Source of the DNA: Ga0077536 sp943370145
GTDB taxonomy: Bacteria; Pseudomonadota; Gammaproteobacteria; Ga0077536
Assembly (NCBI GenBank): GCA_943370145.1
Contig: CALRPY020000024.1
Location: 1-62,589 of the forward strand
Direction of reading: 5' to 3'
DNA length: 62,589 nucleotides
Shown: in pieces, positions 42,011 through 50,500 of the stretch
How the letters are laid out: every line of letters starts with the position of its first letter
Numbering within the stretch: the stretch's first letter is position 1
Notes under the pieces: model-generated
Seen by the model: the letters and a program-made list of their open reading frames with translations, nothing else
What the model was told of the DNA's origin: nothing
The model's database searches: none
Translations under genes and position numbers: made by a program

Positions 42011-43036
42011 TCAGTTCGCGCAAGGGTCCGGGAACGAAACGGCGCAGGCGGCCGCCCATTGTGCTTCGCGCCGTTGCCACAGCACGCCCAGCGCGATAAT
42101 GGCGAGGCCGACGACTGACAGCGCGAAGGGGAAGACGAGGCTGTCCTTGAACACCCTGTAGGAGAGGTGGCCGAGGTAGCCGGCGACGCCCAGGCCCCCA
42201 AACACCGCGAATACGCGTCGGCCCAGCACCGCGCCGACGAGGATCATCGCCACGTTGATCCCGCAATAGCCGAGTTTGTCCCATTCGCTGTCCGATTCGA
42301 GCAGCGACAAGCCGCCCCAGAAGGTGAGGACGCCGAAGAGATACAGCCAGAAGGCGTAGTCGCGCGAGAAGCGCGAGCGCAGATCGACCCAGAAGGCGAC
42401 GAGCGTCATCGCCAGCCCGAACCACAGTGAAATGAGCTGGCGGATTTTCCAGTCGTAGACGCGGTCCTGGCCCATGAGGAAGGGCAGGAGATCCATGCTC
42501 ATGTACCACAGCGTCACCGCGAGCGGCATGAGCATGAAGGGAAAGCGATAGCGCCAGAGGAGCACGGCGCCGATCGCGAGCGTGCCGAACTCCATCATGA
42601 TCCAGCGCCAGTCGATGAATACGTGGTAGTCGCGATAGGGCTGGTCCTCGCCCCAGTAGCCGAGCGCCATCTGCGCCGCGAAGATCGCAAGCGGCACCAT
42701 CACCACCGCGAGCGTCGCCATGATTCCGGCGGGGATCCCGTGGCCCCTCTCGATGAACCAGTGCGTAAGCGCAAGCGCCAGCACTGCGTAGAAGAATGCG
42801 GTGACGACCCCGCCCCAGCCGCCAAGAGAATTCCATCCGAGCGTCATGAAGAGCGACATCGCGCCGATTGCGATCATGCCGCCCAGATAGTAGAGAACGT
42901 GGACGAAGGTGAACCGCGGGCTCGAGTGAACCACCGCGCCACCCGCGAGGTGCGCGGCGAGGCGGTCGGCCTGCGCCGCGCTCAGGATGCCTTCGCGCAC
43001 CGCGCCTTCGAGTTCGGACCTGCGGATCGTCGCCAT
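42011..43036 (-). CDS. DUF2157-like polytopic membrane protein
   Basis: 341 residues from the ATG at 43036. A short cytosolic N-terminal helical region (RSELEGAVREGILSAAQADRLAAHL), the DUF2157 hallmark, is followed by about ten hydrophobic helices (for example VLYYLGGMIAIGAMSLFMTL, AFWLYLFGVLTFWGGLSLLE). Function is unknown for the family. The C-terminal end lies about 16 bp from the right end of the RAYT unit and may have been altered by that insertion. Confidence 0.75.
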   Translation of the reverse strand: MATIRRSELEGAVREGILSAAQADRLAAHLAGGAVVHSSPRFTFVHVLYYLGGMIAIGAMSLFMTLGWNSLGGWGGVVTAFFYAVLALALTHWFIERGHGIPAGIMATLAVVMVPLAIFAAQMALGYWGEDQPYRDYHVFIDWRWIMMEFGTLAIGAVLLWRYRFPFMLMPLAVTLWYMSMDLLPFLMGQDRVYDWKIRQLISLWFGLAMTLVAFWVDLRSRFSRDYAFWLYLFGVLTFWGGLSLLESDSEWDKLGYCGINVAMILVGAVLGRRVFAVFGGLGVAGYLGHLSYRVFKDSLVFPFALSVVGLAIIALGVLWQRREAQWAAACAVSFPDPCAN

Positions 43037-43113
43037 GCGAGGCTCCCATTCCTTCGTCCAGAGGCCAAGCCTACCGCAAAATGCTTTTTCCGGGCGACGG
43101 CTTCACCCGGCGG

Positions 43114-44052
43114 TCAGCAGTCGGGTTGATCCCGGTTTCCCGCCTGCCTTCGCCGCGTCACCAGGAGCGTGCCCAGCGCCGAGCCCAGCAGCCAGATACC
43201 CGCCGGCAGGGGCACGGCCGTCAGCTCGGCGTAGGCCATCTGCCCGATCAGCTGGTGCGCGCGGGTGGTGGGGTGCTGTGCATCCCACATCAGGTGGCTG
43301 TCCGGGTCGGCGCACACGGTGGTGCCGACGAGGCACGGCGTCGCGATGTCCGTGAAGCCGTACGTGGCGCCGCCGTTCATCGCATCGAAAGCGACGGCCA
43401 TGAACAGGCCCGCGACGTCCAACCGCACGAGCGAAAGCGCGAGCGAGGATTCCAGGCTGTCCAGCACCGGCACGAGGTCGACGTTGACCGTCGCGAAAGC
43501 CTCGCCCATCGGCGGCAGGTTGGGCACCAGGAAATTGCGCGCGCCGGCGGTCGCCAGTGCCGCGATGACCGCGCCGAGGTTGCCGGCCGTGTGGGTGACG
43601 TCGCCCGCGATCGCGTCGTTGCCACCCGCCCACACCACGTACAGCGCCGCCGGATCGGCGATGCCGTTGTTTGCCGCGAGGAAGCCGAGCGCCTGCATGC
43701 CGAGATCGAAGGGCGGCAGGGGACCGGCCTGGCCTGCGGTCATCGCGTTGCCCCACGCGTAATTCGTGCCGCCCGCCGCCGCGGCGGTCGGCGCCGGCAG
43801 GCCGAGCGCGCCGGCCAGGTAATCGACCCACACGGGCCCATTGGAAAAACGGCCGGGCGCGTAGGGCGCGGGGTAGGCGAGATCGCCCGCGCCGACGGCC
43901 GCGTAGTTGCCCGTCTCCGACAGGCTGTCGCCGAAGATGTACATCGTGCTGTAGGCCGTTGCCGCAGGGGCGTGGCCGGCCAGCGTCAGGACCAGGACGA
44001 TCGCCAACAGGTGCAGGTGCGCACGCAGGTCGCGCGGGAGATGCGGTGTCAT
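43114..44052 (-). CDS. Secreted GDSL/SGNH esterase with VPLPA-CTERM tail
   Basis: 312 residues from the ATG at 44052. Signal peptide (about 12-33, ending APAATA). SGNH-hydrolase blocks: nucleophile S43 in YIFGDSLSETGNYA, VVWAGGNDAIAG (block III GxND), and DAQHPTTRAHQLIG with the catalytic Asp and His. The C terminus VPLPAGIWLLGSALGTLLVTRRR matches the VPLPA-CTERM sorting signal: motif, membrane helix, basic cluster. It is likely cut by an exosortase and released or linked at the surface. The substrate is unknown. Confidence 0.9.
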   Translation of the reverse strand: MTPHLPRDLRAHLHLLAIVLVLTLAGHAPAATAYSTMYIFGDSLSETGNYAAVGAGDLAYPAPYAPGRFSNGPVWVDYLAGALGLPAPTAAAAGGTNYAWGNAMTAGQAGPLPPFDLGMQALGFLAANNGIADPAALYVVWAGGNDAIAGDVTHTAGNLGAVIAALATAGARNFLVPNLPPMGEAFATVNVDLVPVLDSLESSLALSLVRLDVAGLFMAVAFDAMNGGATYGFTDIATPCLVGTTVCADPDSHLMWDAQHPTTRAHQLIGQMAYAELTAVPLPAGIWLLGSALGTLLVTRRRQAGNRDQPDC

Positions 44053-44208
44053 CGTTCTTCTTGCCTCGAGTGATGCTGACTGACATCGAACTATCACTGC
44101 CGTGTCTGTCGCATCGCTACGGAAAAACACACGCCGGATGCATGCCTGTGGCGCGACCGCTGCAGCCCGCCGGCGCGGCCCCCTTGCCAAAGGCAATGAG
44201 GGGCGTGG

Positions 44209-44242
44209 CGCGCACGGCTGGAACGGAGCCAGGCCGTGCGCG
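44209..44242. repeat. Long stem-loop in the GDSL / TIGR02450 divergent gap
   Basis: CGCGCACGG at 44209-44217 pairs perfectly with CCGTGCGCG at 44234-44242; inside, CTGG at 44218-44221 pairs with CCAG at 44229-44232 with a single bulged G. That gives about 13 bp and a 7-nt loop. No U-tract follows. It lies in the 264-bp divergent gap between the two genes. Confidence 0.5.
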
Positions 44243-44316
44243 ATGCCAGTGCGCAGGGGAGCCGAAGACGGTTCGGCGGCGTATGCTCGTCACCCGCAAG
44301 ACTTCCGCCGGACTCG

Positions 44317-44601
44317 ATGATCGACAGCATGCAGACCGACCCCGCTCCGGACCCCGCTCCCGCGGCCCAGCCACCGCGCAGGAACCGCTTGAGCCCGCGC
44401 AAGCTCCTGCTCAGCAAGTGGACGGCGGTGACGCCCCGGAACCGGGAGAAGCACTTCGTGGTGATCCGTGTCGTCGAGCCGGAGCCCCCCGAGGCGCCGG
44501 TCGAGCTGGTCGAGATTGAAGCCGTGCATTCCAGGCGCAGCTTCCTTCTGCACTGGCGTGAACTGACCGATGGCAGCCGCTGGCGCCAAGGCTGGACATA
44601 G
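44317..44601 (+). CDS. TIGR02450 family small conserved protein
   Basis: 94 residues from the ATG at 44317 (an ATG at 44329 is also possible). After a Pro/Ala-rich start it carries the whole family core: LSPRKLLLSKWTAVTPRNRE, HFVVIRV, and the tryptophan-containing end HSRRSFLLHWRELTDGSRWRQGW. Function is unknown. Tryptophans are spaced as in the family model as I remember it. Confidence 0.8.
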   Translation: MIDSMQTDPAPDPAPAAQPPRRNRLSPRKLLLSKWTAVTPRNREKHFVVIRVVEPEPPEAPVELVEIEAVHSRRSFLLHWRELTDGSRWRQGWT

Positions 44602-44667
44602 CGCTGGGCACGGGCTGCGGGCCCGCGGTCCATTGAACTCGATGCCAATCAGGGAGGCCTGACGCCT

Positions 44668-45141
44668 ATGGCCCAAGGCACACCCGCGACCGTCGCGCTG
44701 CGCGCGCTCGGCGTCGCCTTTGAACTCGCGACCTACGACTACGATCCGGATGCCGAGCGCGTCGGCCTGCAGGCCGCGGAGGCGCTCGGCGAACCGGCCT
44801 CACGGGTGCTGAAAACGCTGATCGCCCAGGTCGACGGCAAGCCCGTCTGTATCGTGCTGCCCTCCGATCGCGAGGCGAGCATGAAGAAGGTCGCCACCGC
44901 CTTCGGCGGCAAGAGCGCGGCGATGCTGCCGGTGCCCGACGCCGAGCGCCTGACCGGCTACAAGGTCGGCGGGGTAAGTCCCTTCGGGCAGAAGAAGAAG
45001 CTGCGCACGGTCGTCGAACTGGCCGCGCAGGGCGAGCCCTACGTGTATGTGAACGGTGGGCGACGTGGCCTGCAGTTGCGGTTGGCGCCCGCCGATCTGC
45101 TGGCCGCCGCCGGCGCATCGACGGCGGTCATCGTGGCCTGA
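44668..45141 (+). CDS. ybaK: YbaK-type Cys-tRNA(Pro)/aminoacyl-tRNA deacylase
   Basis: 157 residues, GGGAGG 10 nt before the ATG. The YbaK/EbsC fold shows RVLKTLIAQVDGKPVCIVLP, the lysine in the KK(V/L)A region (ASMKKVATAFGGKSAAML), LTGYKVGGVSPFGQKKKLRTV and YVNGGRRGLQLRLAPADL. It hydrolyses cysteine mis-attached to tRNAPro. Confidence 0.92.
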   Translation: MAQGTPATVALRALGVAFELATYDYDPDAERVGLQAAEALGEPASRVLKTLIAQVDGKPVCIVLPSDREASMKKVATAFGGKSAAMLPVPDAERLTGYKVGGVSPFGQKKKLRTVVELAAQGEPYVYVNGGRRGLQLRLAPADLLAAAGASTAVIVA

Positions 45142-45262
45142 GCGCCGGCGCCACCGGACATCAGCCGCAAGGGCCGGCCGTTCCGGACTTCCCTGCCCAC
45201 TGGCCTTCCGCGGCCGGCTGCATCAGGATAGGGATTCGGTCAAAACAAACTGAGGAGAGAGC

Positions 45263-45643
45263 ATGTTTTCGCACATCATGGTCGGCAGCAACAATATCGA
45301 GCGCTCGAAGAAGTTCTATGACGCCCTGCTCGGCACGCTGGGCGCGAAGCCCGCGATGGTCGACGACAAGAACCGTCTGATCTACATGCACAACGGCGGC
45401 CTGTTCCTGGTGACCACGCCGATCAACGGCCAGCCGGCGACCGGCGCCAACGGTGGCACCATCGGTTTCGCCTGCGAAACCCAGGCCCAGGCCGATGCGT
45501 GGCACGCCGCGGGCGTCGCCAACGGCGGCACCACCTGCGAGGACCCGCCGGGCGTGCGCGAAGGTGGCTTCGGCAAGCTCTACCTCGCCTACCTGCGCGA
45601 TCCGGACGGCAACAAGCTCTGCGCCCTGCACAAGGTCGGCTGA
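45263..45643 (+). CDS. VOC-superfamily (glyoxalase-like) protein
   Basis: 126 residues with GAGGAGAG just before the ATG. One vicinal-oxygen-chelate module pair: MFSHIMVGSNNIERSKKFYDALLGTLG and GFGKLYLAYLRDPDGNKLCALH. The N-terminal histidine (H4) is kept; the second expected metal ligand is not obvious. Members include glyoxalase, fosfomycin and bleomycin-resistance proteins; substrate unknown. Confidence 0.87.
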   Translation: MFSHIMVGSNNIERSKKFYDALLGTLGAKPAMVDDKNRLIYMHNGGLFLVTTPINGQPATGANGGTIGFACETQAQADAWHAAGVANGGTTCEDPPGVREGGFGKLYLAYLRDPDGNKLCALHKVG

Positions 45644-45650
45644 GCAGGCT

Positions 45651-45676
45651 CGGGCCGCGCGCCGGCGCGTGGCCCG
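45651..45676 (+). terminator. GC-rich stem-loop after the VOC gene
   Basis: CGGGCC-GCGC at 45651-45660 pairs with GCGC and GGCCCG at 45665-45676 with a two-base bulge. It begins 8 nt after the VOC stop. It has no U-tract, so any termination would be Rho-assisted or absent. Confidence 0.35.
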
Positions 45677-45737
45677 ACGGTCGCCGCCCGGTCACGGTAT
45701 TCCGTGTCGCCGCGGAGTGCTGAACGGGCGGCGGTCA

Positions 45738-45768
45738 CCCCGGCGCCTGGTCCCCGATAGCGCCGGGG
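45738..45768 (+). repeat. Second stem-loop in the VOC-mltF gap
   Basis: CCCCGGCGC at 45738-45746 and GCGCCGGGG at 45760-45768, 9-bp perfect stem, 13-nt loop. It lies in the 261-bp gap before mltF; no T-run. It may be a terminator or mRNA-stability structure. Confidence 0.4.
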
Positions 45769-45904
45769 TCCCCGGCCAGCAAAGCCCGCGCTCGCGGCAG
45801 CCTGCGGGCACGCGAGCGGCCCCGGCGGCCTCCTCCCCCTTTCCGGCCCCGCTACGCTCGGCTAAGTTGCGCGCACCATTCACTGCCCGAATCGCGGAAT
45901 CACC

Positions 45905-47371
45905 ATGAAGGCCTGGTTGTGCGCTGTACTCGTCGTCGCGCTGTGTGCCGTGTCGGCGTCGGGGGTGCAGGCCGCGGTCCCAGCAGAGGACGCGCCGACC
46001 GGGAAAGAGCGCCTGGTGCTGCGCGACGTCGCCTGGACCGGCGATTTCGACGGCATGCTCGAGCGGCGGGTCATCCGCGTGCTGGTGCCCTACAGCCGAA
46101 CCTTGTTCTTCTACGACGCGGGCCACGAGTACGGCCTCACCGCCCGCATCATGCGCGAGTTCGAGCGCTACCTGAACCGGCGCTACGCGAAGCAGCTCGG
46201 GCGGCGGCCGCTCACGCTGTTCCTGGTGCCCACCACGCGCGATCGGCTGGTCGAGGGCCTGGCCAGCGGCGCGGGTGACATCGCGGCCGGCAGCCTGACG
46301 GTCACGCCCGCGCGCGCCGCGAAGGTCGATTTCGTGCCCCTGCCCACACGCAGCAATCTGCGCGAAGTCATCGTCACCGGCCCCGGTGCGCCGCCGCTCG
46401 CGAGCCTCGAGGATCTATCGGGGCGGCGCGTGCACGTGCGGCCGTCGACGAGCTATGCGGACAGCCTCGGCGCGCTCAATGAACGCCTGCGCGCGGCCGG
46501 GCGGCGTCCGGTCGAACTCGTGCCGCTGCCGGACGCGCTGGAGGACGAGGACAAGCTCGAGATGCTCAATGCGGGCATCCTCGACATCGTTGTCGTCGAC
46601 GAGTGGCTGGCCCGCCTGTGGCGCGGGCTGCTGCCGAAGATCACGGTGCACGAGCACCTCGCCGTGCGCGACGACGGCATCACGGGCTGGGCCGTGCGAC
46701 AGGGCAGCGAGGGGCTCAAGCGCGAGATGCAGGACTTCCTCCGCCAGATGCCGCGCAATGCGGGGAGCTTCGAGTATCGCGTCGGCGCGCTGCAGCGCCG
46801 GCTCAAGCAGATCCGCAACAACACCGCCCGCCAGGAGCTCGCGCGCTTCGAACGCACGATCGCGCTGTTCGACAAGTACGGCGAGCGCTATCGCTTCGAC
46901 CCGCTGATGCTCGCCGCGCAGGGCTACCAGGAGTCACGCCTGCGCCAGGAAGCGCGCAGCAAGGTCGGCGCCATCGGGGTCATGCAGGTGATGCCGGCGA
47001 CGGGGCGCGAACTCGGCGTCGGCGACATCACGGTGCTCGAGCCCAACATCCACGCCGGCACGAAGTACCTGCGCCAGCTGATGTCGCGGCACTTCGCCGA
47101 CGCGAAATTCGACGACTTGAATCGGCCGCTGTTCGCGTTCGCGAGTTACAACGCGGGACCGAACGCCATCAAGCGCATGCGCCGCCTCGCCGCCGCCCGG
47201 GGGCTCGACCCCGACCAGTGGTTCAACCACGTGGAAGTCGTCACCGCCGAGCGCATCGGACAGCAGCCGACGGCCTATGTCCGCAACATCTACAAGTACT
47301 ACGTCGCCTACAACCTGGTCGAAGCGGCCCGGCGCGAGCGCGGGCGACACCTCGAGGGCCTGCGTCGCTGA
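45905..47371 (+). CDS. mltF: MltF-like membrane-bound lytic transglycosylase
   Basis: 488 residues. Signal peptide (about 1-23), a solute-binding SBP_bac_3 domain (about 55-285: RVIRVLVPYSRTLFFYDAGHEYGL, DIAAGSLTVTPARAAKVDF), then an SLT transglycosylase domain with catalytic E343 in LAAQGYQESRLRQEARS, GAIGVMQVMPATGRELG and ASYNAGPNAIKRMR. The combination is that of MltF, in which the N domain regulates activity in response to muropeptides. The next gene also has an SBP_bac_3 sensor. Confidence 0.9.
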   Translation: MKAWLCAVLVVALCAVSASGVQAAVPAEDAPTGKERLVLRDVAWTGDFDGMLERRVIRVLVPYSRTLFFYDAGHEYGLTARIMREFERYLNRRYAKQLGRRPLTLFLVPTTRDRLVEGLASGAGDIAAGSLTVTPARAAKVDFVPLPTRSNLREVIVTGPGAPPLASLEDLSGRRVHVRPSTSYADSLGALNERLRAAGRRPVELVPLPDALEDEDKLEMLNAGILDIVVVDEWLARLWRGLLPKITVHEHLAVRDDGITGWAVRQGSEGLKREMQDFLRQMPRNAGSFEYRVGALQRRLKQIRNNTARQELARFERTIALFDKYGERYRFDPLMLAAQGYQESRLRQEARSKVGAIGVMQVMPATGRELGVGDITVLEPNIHAGTKYLRQLMSRHFADAKFDDLNRPLFAFASYNAGPNAIKRMRRLAAARGLDPDQWFNHVEVVTAERIGQQPTAYVRNIYKYYVAYNLVEAARRERGRHLEGLRR

Positions 47372-47430
47372 TCCGTGCGCCTGCTTGTCGGTGAAAGCGG
47401 AAATGCTGAGACAGATCAAGGCATTCTCCC

Positions 47431-47469
47431 CTTAACCGATTGGGAGATTGTATTTCTTGTTAAGATAAT
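47431..47469 (+). promoter_or_regulatory. Promoter and inverted repeat upstream of the first hybrid kinase
   Basis: TTGGGA at 47440-47445 and GATAAT at 47464-47469 (5/6 to TATAAT), spacer 18 nt, in an AT-rich patch unusual for this sequence. A perfect inverted repeat CTTAAC (47431-47436) / GTTAAG (47459-47464) brackets the -35 and touches the -10, so a repressor site is plausible. The leader would be about 70 nt. Confidence 0.5.
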
Positions 47470-47544
47470 TTCCCGGCCTGCTCGCGGTCGGCAGCGGGTC
47501 GCGGATTCCGGCTCAACGAACGCAACCAGGGTGCAGTCGCCGAG

Positions 47545-50500
47545 ATGCGAACAAGCTCCGCCGTCGTGATTGCCTCCCGGGCCGCGGCCGTCCGAGCGAA
47601 GAGCCCCCGCCAGGCAGGGGGCGGCGCGCACCGGGGGCTGCGTCGGTGCCAGGCCGCCCTGCCGCTCCTGGTCCTCGGCGCCCTGCTGAGCGCAGCCTGC
47701 GCATCGGCCGACGAGCGCAAGGTGCTGCGCGTCGTCGGTGACGACAACTATCCGCCGTTCCTTTTCCAGGATTCGACTGGCGCTGCGGTCGGCTATGTCG
47801 CGGACTGGTGGGCACTGTGGTCCAAGCGCACCGGCATCCCCGTTGACGTGAGGGCGCGGCGTTTTGCCGAAGCACGCCAGGCGCTCGTGCGTGGCGAGGT
47901 CGACGTGATCGACCCGATTTTCCGCACCCCGGAGCGCGAGCGCGTCCATGACTTTTCGCCGGTTTATGCCGAAGTCCCGGTCGGCATTTATGTCCATGCA
48001 GGCCTGCGCGGGATCACGGATTTGAGCGGGCTGAAGGGCTTCGTGGTGGGCACGCTGGAAGGTGACGCCTGTGCGGAGCGTCTCCGCTCCGCGGGCATCG
48101 ATCAGATTCGTGCCTTCCCGACCAACGCAGCCGTCGTCGAACACGCGCTGCGAAATGACGTGCGCGTGTTCTGTCTCGATGAATTCCCGGCAAATTATCA
48201 TCTTGCCCGGCATGAGGGGCAGCAGGCGTTCCTCAAGGCTTTCGAGCTTGGACGCGGTGAACTCCACCGCGCGGTGCGCAAGGGCGACGTCGACACCCTG
48301 CGCCTGATAGCGCAGGGCGCCGCGGCGATCACCGCCGCCGAGGACGCGGCCCTGCGCGAGAAGTGGCTGCCGCAGCCCGCGACCGACTACGGTCCACTGT
48401 TGCGTGGGGCGGCAGCGGGCCTCGCGCTGCTCGCCCTGTTCAGCGTGATGCTGGTTTTCGCGCTGCGCGCCGCGCGTCGGCGCGTGCGCCTGCAGACCGC
48501 GGCGCTGGAGGCGGAGCGCGCGCGCTTCGCCACTCTCTTTCATGCGCTGCCCGATCCCGCCTGGATGAAGGACCCGACCGGTCGCTACGTCGTTTGCAAC
48601 GAAGCCTTCGCCACAGCGCTCGGCAAATCGCCCGACGCCGTCATCGGCAGGACCACCGGTGATTTCTTCGGTCGCGAAGTCGGCGCGCGTTCGGCAGCGA
48701 CGGAGCGGCAGGCGCTGGCAAGCGACGAGCCGATGCGAACCATCGTCTGGGCCACGTTCCCGGGCGTCGGCACCCGGCGCCTGTACGAGACGACGAAGCG
48801 GCGGGTGCTGGGGCCGGATGGCGAACCGATGGGCGTGATCGGGATTGCGCGCGATGTCACGGAACAGCACGAACTCGAGGAGGAACTGCAGGAGCGCATC
48901 AAGGAGATGCGCTGCCTGAACGCGGTGTACAAGGCGACCGAGCGCGTGGCGCGTCCGCTGGAGGAAGTGGTGCGCGAAGTGGCGATGGCGCTGCCGTCGG
49001 GCCTGTTCTATCCCGAGAGTGCCGCCGCGTCCGTCGAACTCATGGGCGTGGTCCACGCGACGGCCGACCTGCGGCGGGCCGTGGTCATTCATGAGGCCGA
49101 CGTCGAAGGGGAGGCTGAACGGCTGGGCCGCGTGACGATCGCCTATCTCGAAGCCCACGCCCCGCACGATGGCGAGCCGTTCCTGAGCGAGGAGCACCGG
49201 CTGGTCGGGCTCGTCGCGGAACGCCTGGGGATTTTCATGCAGGCGCGCGCGGCGTCGGAGCGGCTTGCGCGCGCGAAGCGCTTCGCCGAGCAGATCATCG
49301 ATACCGCGAACGTCATGGTGCTGGGCCTCGACCCGCAGGGAGGGGTGCTCTTCCTCAATGCAACCGGACAGGCGATCACCGGGTATGCCGAGGCGGAACT
49401 CGTCGGACAGGACTGGTTCACGCAGTTGCTGCGTTACGAGGCGGGTGCGGACTCGCGCGGGAAGTTCCTGCGCGCCGTGGCGACGGACGAGGACTCGGCT
49501 TCAATGGAGAACACCATCTGGAGCAGGGACGGCGCCGCGCGCCGCATCCAGTGGCGCTACAGCACCGTGCTGAACCCGGAAGGCGCGCGGATTGCCGTCG
49601 CCTTCGGCGTCGACGTCACCGAGCAGCGCGAGGCCGAGGCGGCGCTCGCCGAGCACCAGCAGCACCTCGAGCAACTGGTCGCCTCGCGCACGGCCGAACT
49701 CGAGGCCACGTCCGCCTCCCTGCGCGCGCTGAACGAGGAGCAGCAGGCGGTGTTCGATGCCTCCACCGCCGGCATCGTGCTGCTGCGCGATCGCGCCGTC
49801 GTCCGCTGCAACCGCACGATGGAGACCATGCTCGGCTACGCCCCGGGCGAACTCGTCGGTCGCACTTCGCGCATCTGGTTCACCGATGAGGAGAGCTTCC
49901 TGGCAGCGGGACGTCAGGTCGAGCAGGCCTTCGCCGCCGGCGAGGCCTATCGCGACGAGGTGGAACTCGTGCGCAAGGACGGCAGTCGTTTCTGGGGTCG
50001 CCTGCACGCGGCCCCTATCGACCCCGGCGACCCGGCCAAGGGCGTGGCCGGGATGATTCGCGACATCACGCTCGAGCGCGCCGCGGTCGAGGAAATCAAG
50101 CGTGCGCGTGCCATTGCCGAAGAAGCCGCGCGCGCCAAGTCCGACTTCCTCGCCAACATGAGCCACGAAATCCGCACCCCGATGAACGCCATCATCGGCA
50201 TGGCCCATCTTGCGCTGCGCACGGAGCTCACGCCGCGCCAGCGCGATTACCTGTCCAAGATCCAGGGCGCCAGCGAACACCTCCTCGGCATCATCAACGA
50301 CATCCTGGACTTCTCGAAGAGCGAGGCCGGCAAGCTCGAACTCGAACAGGCCGAGTTCGACCTCGAGAAACTGCTGGTCAATGTCACCACCCTGCTCAGC
50401 GAGCGGATCGTCGCCAAGGGTCTCGAAATCTTGCTCGACGTCGCCCCTGACGTGCCGCGCGCGCTGCTCGGCGACGAACTGCGGATCCGCCAGGTGCTGC

